From: a bacterium
GTDB taxonomy: Bacteria; Electryoneota; Electryoneia; Electryoneales; Electryoneaceae
DNA: 7,282 bases
Reading direction: 5' to 3'
Assembly (NCBI GenBank): GCA_028278125.1
Contig: JANQEY010000065.1
Coordinates: 1-7,282, forward strand
Shown here: piece after piece, positions 4,694-7,282 of the stretch
Layout: the number at the start of each line of letters is the position of its first letter
Numbering within the stretch: position 1 is the first letter of the stretch
The notes under the pieces: model-generated
Seen by the model: the letters and a program-made list of their open reading frames with translations, nothing else
What the model was told of the DNA's origin: nothing
The model's database searches: none
Made by a program: the position numbers and the translations under genes

Positions 4694-7282
4694 ATGAGAT
4701 TCACTACCTCTTTAAAAGCTAAAATTTATGCTGTTTTATGTATATCACTAATGCTCTTTCTACCAAATCTGTTGGGGGCAGAAACATATATTAGTGGTAA
4801 CATTACGTCTGATACGACATGGACCAAGGCGGGAAGTCCATATATCGTAACGGTTGATGTGAGGGTAGCAAAATCTAGTAGTACCGCAGCAACATTAACG
4901 ATTGAGCCCGGAACTATCATTCGGTTTGAGAACGGTACCGGGATATATATAGGATCATCCAGTAAACGGGGTGCTTTAATTGCCCAAGGGACTGAGGAAG
5001 ACCCGATTATATTTACATCCAATGTTGCATCACCATCCCCGGGAGACTGGAAAGGAATCTATTTTGAGTATCGACTAGTTGCTAGTATATTGGATCATTG
5101 TATCGTGGAGTATGGGGGTAATACCCATGATGCAAATATTTACTGTGACATCTCAAGCCTGAACATTTTGAACAGCAGGATTCGATACAGTAGTGGTTAT
5201 GGGGTCACGCTTTTTGGATCATCTTCACAAATGGAAGGAAATATAATAGAGAATAATTCATTGTCAGGGATTTATATAACACATAACTACAATAGCCCAA
5301 CTCCGAATATATATGGGAACACCATATCAAACAATTCAGGAGACGGAATATACATATACAATACAGACGCACTGCCAATACTTTTCGCCAATACCATTGA
5401 GATGAACTCCGGAGGCGCCATCAATATTCCACCAGAGAACATTGACAATGTTGGAGAAAATATTGGAACGGGGAATGGTGAGAATTATATCAAGATTAGA
5501 GGTGGAACCATAAAAAATGACAAGACCTTGCGGAAGTTGAGCAAAACCTCTTTACAGTGGGTGGTATCCGGTGATTTGAAGGTTGCTAAATCTAGTACCG
5601 CAGCAACCTTAACGATTGAACCTGGGACAACTATACGATTTGCAAGCGGAAGTGGATTGGATATTGGATATTCAAATGATTGGGGTACGTTAATTGCACA
5701 AGGAACGGTGGAAGATCCGATTGTATTTACATCTAATGCCGCATCACCATCCCCTGGGGATTGGAAGGGTATCTACTTTAATTATAGGGCATATGGCAGT
5801 TCTCTGTTGGAGCATTGTATAATAGAATACGGAGGGCACACCCATAATGCAAACATTTTTTGTAATAAATCAAAACCCACCATTCAATACAACACCATAA
5901 GAAACAGCAGCCATTCCGGAATCTATGTATATGGCACCGGCAGCAACAATGTGCCCATCAAATGCAACAATTTAAAAGATAATATATATGGGATATATAC
6001 ATCCGGCAATGCTGTCCCACATATTGAGAATAATAATTTTCTAAGAAACCATAATTATGGGATTTATAATGGGAGTAACACAACTGTTACGGCAGAAAAC
6101 AACTGGTGGGGAGATGCCGCTGGCCCCGGGGTGAACGGCGATGCCGTTTATGGAAACGTAGATGCGGATCCGTTTTTAACCCAGGAGAGTGATTGTATCA
6201 ACGCGCCGCCCACCAACAGCCCACCATTTGAACCGAAAAACCCCATTCCATCCGACGGTGCGGTTCGGGTTACGGCCCTTAATGGGGGCATACCCGTTGA
6301 CGTCAATCTGAGTTGGGTCGGTGGAGATCCCAATCCGTGGGATGCAGTGGTGTATGATGTCTATTTTGGGGAAGACACGGCTAGCTTAACTATGATTGCC
6401 CAAAATTTGGGGGATGAACAATACGCTAAAGGGAGCCTTGCGGAAGGAAAGACGTATTACTGGCAGGTGATTACCCGTGACGATATCGGGGATGAAACCG
6501 CAGGACCGGTTTGGAAATTTACTACCAACGGTGCTCCGCCGGATCTGGTGGTTTCGGAAATTGTCTGGGATCTTGTGGAGCCTATAGCAGCAGGCCAAAC
6601 CATGACGTTTACGGCGATTTTAGATAATATCGGCACTGGGCCGGTGGTGGACGCATTTCAAACGGTTTGGAAAATGGATGGTGTCATCACCAAAACCCAG
6701 GCCACAGACCAGGTCATTCATGCCGGAGAGAGTGTTCAAATAACATGTGCCTGGACGGATCAACCCGGCGATCATGTCCTTGAAGTGGTTGCAGACTATA
6801 CGGAGACCGTAGACGAGCTTTATGATACCAATAATTCCTTGGTGGTGAATCTGCCGACGATATATGACCAAACCCCACCGGAGCTGGTTGAGAATACACC
6901 TGATGACGGAGCGTATCTCATGCAAGTGGATGAAGTTGTTTTTACACTTCATGATCCCTATGGCAGTGTTGATGACGTAGCGGTGATTGGTGGTTTTGAA
7001 ATCCGAAACGGTGCGGATGAATTGGTTTCAGGAAGTATAACCGAATCAGAGGATACATTTACCTTTACACCGGATGTGACGCCTTTGCCCAATGATACCT
7101 ATACGGTTTTTCTGATGGCAGCGGATGATTCGGGGAATACTGCGGATTTTACATTTGGTTTTACCTCGGATAATCAGGCTCCGGGGGACTTGTCCATTAC
7201 CGGTGGTATAGTGTTTAGCGGTGTTGTCCAGGTTCGGCCGGCTAGCAACCAGTCCAATTCGATAAATGCCATCCTGGAGGGG
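4694..7282 (+). CDS. Giant secreted right-handed beta-helix protein with FN3-like, CARDB and Ig-like domains (3' partial)
   Basis: The ATG frame stays open for 863 codons to the right edge, so the protein continues outside the window. Residues 1-29 form a signal peptide (basic MRFTTSLKAK, hydrophobic core, cleavage after LLGA). Residues about 32-500 are a parallel beta-helix of the NosD/PbH1 type. It consists of two related modules, each with a TLTIEPGT.IRF strand, LIAQGT.EDPI.FTSN, SPSPGDWKGIYF and HCI.EYGG.TH.ANI.C, followed by Asn-rich rungs (NNSGDGIYIYN, NSSHSGIYVYG) and a closing NNWWGDAAGPG. Residues about 513-612 are FN3-like (SWVGGDPNPWDAVVYDVYFG, YYWQVITRD). Residues 613-722 are a CARDB domain (DLVVSEIVW, ILDNIGTGP, LYDTNNSLVV). 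Residues 726-825 are Ig-like, and another module begins after about 828. No catalytic residues could be assigned. Surface binding, possibly of carbohydrate, is inferred from the beta-helix class only. The domain vocabulary echoes the upstream giant protein. Confidence 0.9.
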   Translation, partial: MRFTTSLKAKIYAVLCISLMLFLPNLLGAETYISGNITSDTTWTKAGSPYIVTVDVRVAKSSSTAATLTIEPGTIIRFENGTGIYIGSSSKRGALIAQGTEEDPIIFTSNVASPSPGDWKGIYFEYRLVASILDHCIVEYGGNTHDANIYCDISSLNILNSRIRYSSGYGVTLFGSSSQMEGNIIENNSLSGIYITHNYNSPTPNIYGNTISNNSGDGIYIYNTDALPILFANTIEMNSGGAINIPPENIDNVGENIGTGNGENYIKIRGGTIKNDKTLRKLSKTSLQWVVSGDLKVAKSSTAATLTIEPGTTIRFASGSGLDIGYSNDWGTLIAQGTVEDPIVFTSNAASPSPGDWKGIYFNYRAYGSSLLEHCIIEYGGHTHNANIFCNKSKPTIQYNTIRNSSHSGIYVYGTGSNNVPIKCNNLKDNIYGIYTSGNAVPHIENNNFLRNHNYGIYNGSNTTVTAENNWWGDAAGPGVNGDAVYGNVDADPFLTQESDCINAPPTNSPPFEPKNPIPSDGAVRVTALNGGIPVDVNLSWVGGDPNPWDAVVYDVYFGEDTASLTMIAQNLGDEQYAKGSLAEGKTYYWQVITRDDIGDETAGPVWKFTTNGAPPDLVVSEIVWDLVEPIAAGQTMTFTAILDNIGTGPVVDAFQTVWKMDGVITKTQATDQVIHAGESVQITCAWTDQPGDHVLEVVADYTETVDELYDTNNSLVVNLPTIYDQTPPELVENTPDDGAYLMQVDEVVFTLHDPYGSVDDVAVIGGFEIRNGADELVSGSITESEDTFTFTPDVTPLPNDTYTVFLMAADDSGNTADFTFGFTSDNQAPGDLSITGGIVFSGVVQVRPASNQSNSINAILEG
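4862..5146 (+). repeat. Beta-helix module repeat, copy 1
   Basis: This in-frame segment (residues 57-151) recurs 238-239 residues later. Shared blocks include VAKSS, TAATLTIEPGT, LIAQGT, SPSPGDWKGIYF and the paired cysteines C136 and C151. The DNA is also visibly similar, for example around GCATCACCATCCCC. Copy 1 has one extra serine codon (SSST against SST). Confidence 0.8.
5579..5863 (+). repeat. Beta-helix module repeat, copy 2
   Basis: This is the second copy (residues 296-390), with cysteines C375 and C390 matching C136 and C151 of copy 1. It lacks one serine codon and has one extra residue in the loop before LLEHC. Weaker similarity extends upstream, where the strand around residues 265-295 parallels residues 32-56, so the full repeat unit is probably about 235 residues. 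Confidence 0.8.

Noticed and set aside
6620..6952. 110-codon minus-strand frame opposite the CARDB region
   Set aside because: It is antisense to a clearly coding domain, with His/Ile-rich low-complexity composition and no recognisable motif.

Overview
The window reads as part of the chromosome of a Gram-negative, probably anaerobic, deltaproteobacterium-like organism (Desulfobacterota). This is an inference. It rests on very long secreted proteins built from fibronectin III, CARDB and right-handed beta-helix modules, of a style common in sulfate-reducer and related genomes. A 'CCACAAAGAGCACGAAGG'-type intergenic repeat and moderate GC content, drifting from about 30% to the low 50s, fit the same picture. 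No marker gene here fixes the taxon.

All visible genes lie on the plus strand. (1) From the left edge to 3535 is the C-terminal 1,177 residues of a giant modular protein whose start is upstream of the window. It has three N-terminal beta-sandwich modules (FN3-like, Ig-like, chitobiase-C-terminal-like), then eleven tandem units of about 81 residues with core motifs VYLF..GSYL and YK.RADYLG.QFWS. The units are arranged in a higher-order A-B-C pattern with a period of about 245 residues. (2) The gap 3536-3657 holds an imperfect palindromic element of about 80 bp. (3) 3658-4497 encodes an exported tandem rhodanese-like protein. Both domains lack the catalytic cysteine, and the protein ends in a CxxC motif. 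(4) The gap 4498-4693 has no convincing gene but carries three tiny ORFs, one with a good ribosome binding site. (5) From 4694 to the right edge runs an open frame of 863 codons. It encodes a second giant secreted protein with a signal peptide, two duplicated beta-helix modules, an FN3-like domain, a CARDB domain and Ig-like domains, and it continues beyond the window.

Together these look like an accessory region of cell-surface or secreted proteins: two large modular proteins with no enzymatic domain visible, flanking a periplasmic rhodanese-fold protein. No functional link between the rhodanese and its neighbours is demonstrated by the sequence. The long gaps between genes suggest separate transcription units rather than a tight operon. 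The most notable features are the period-three domain array and the doubly cysteine-less rhodanese with its terminal CxxC.
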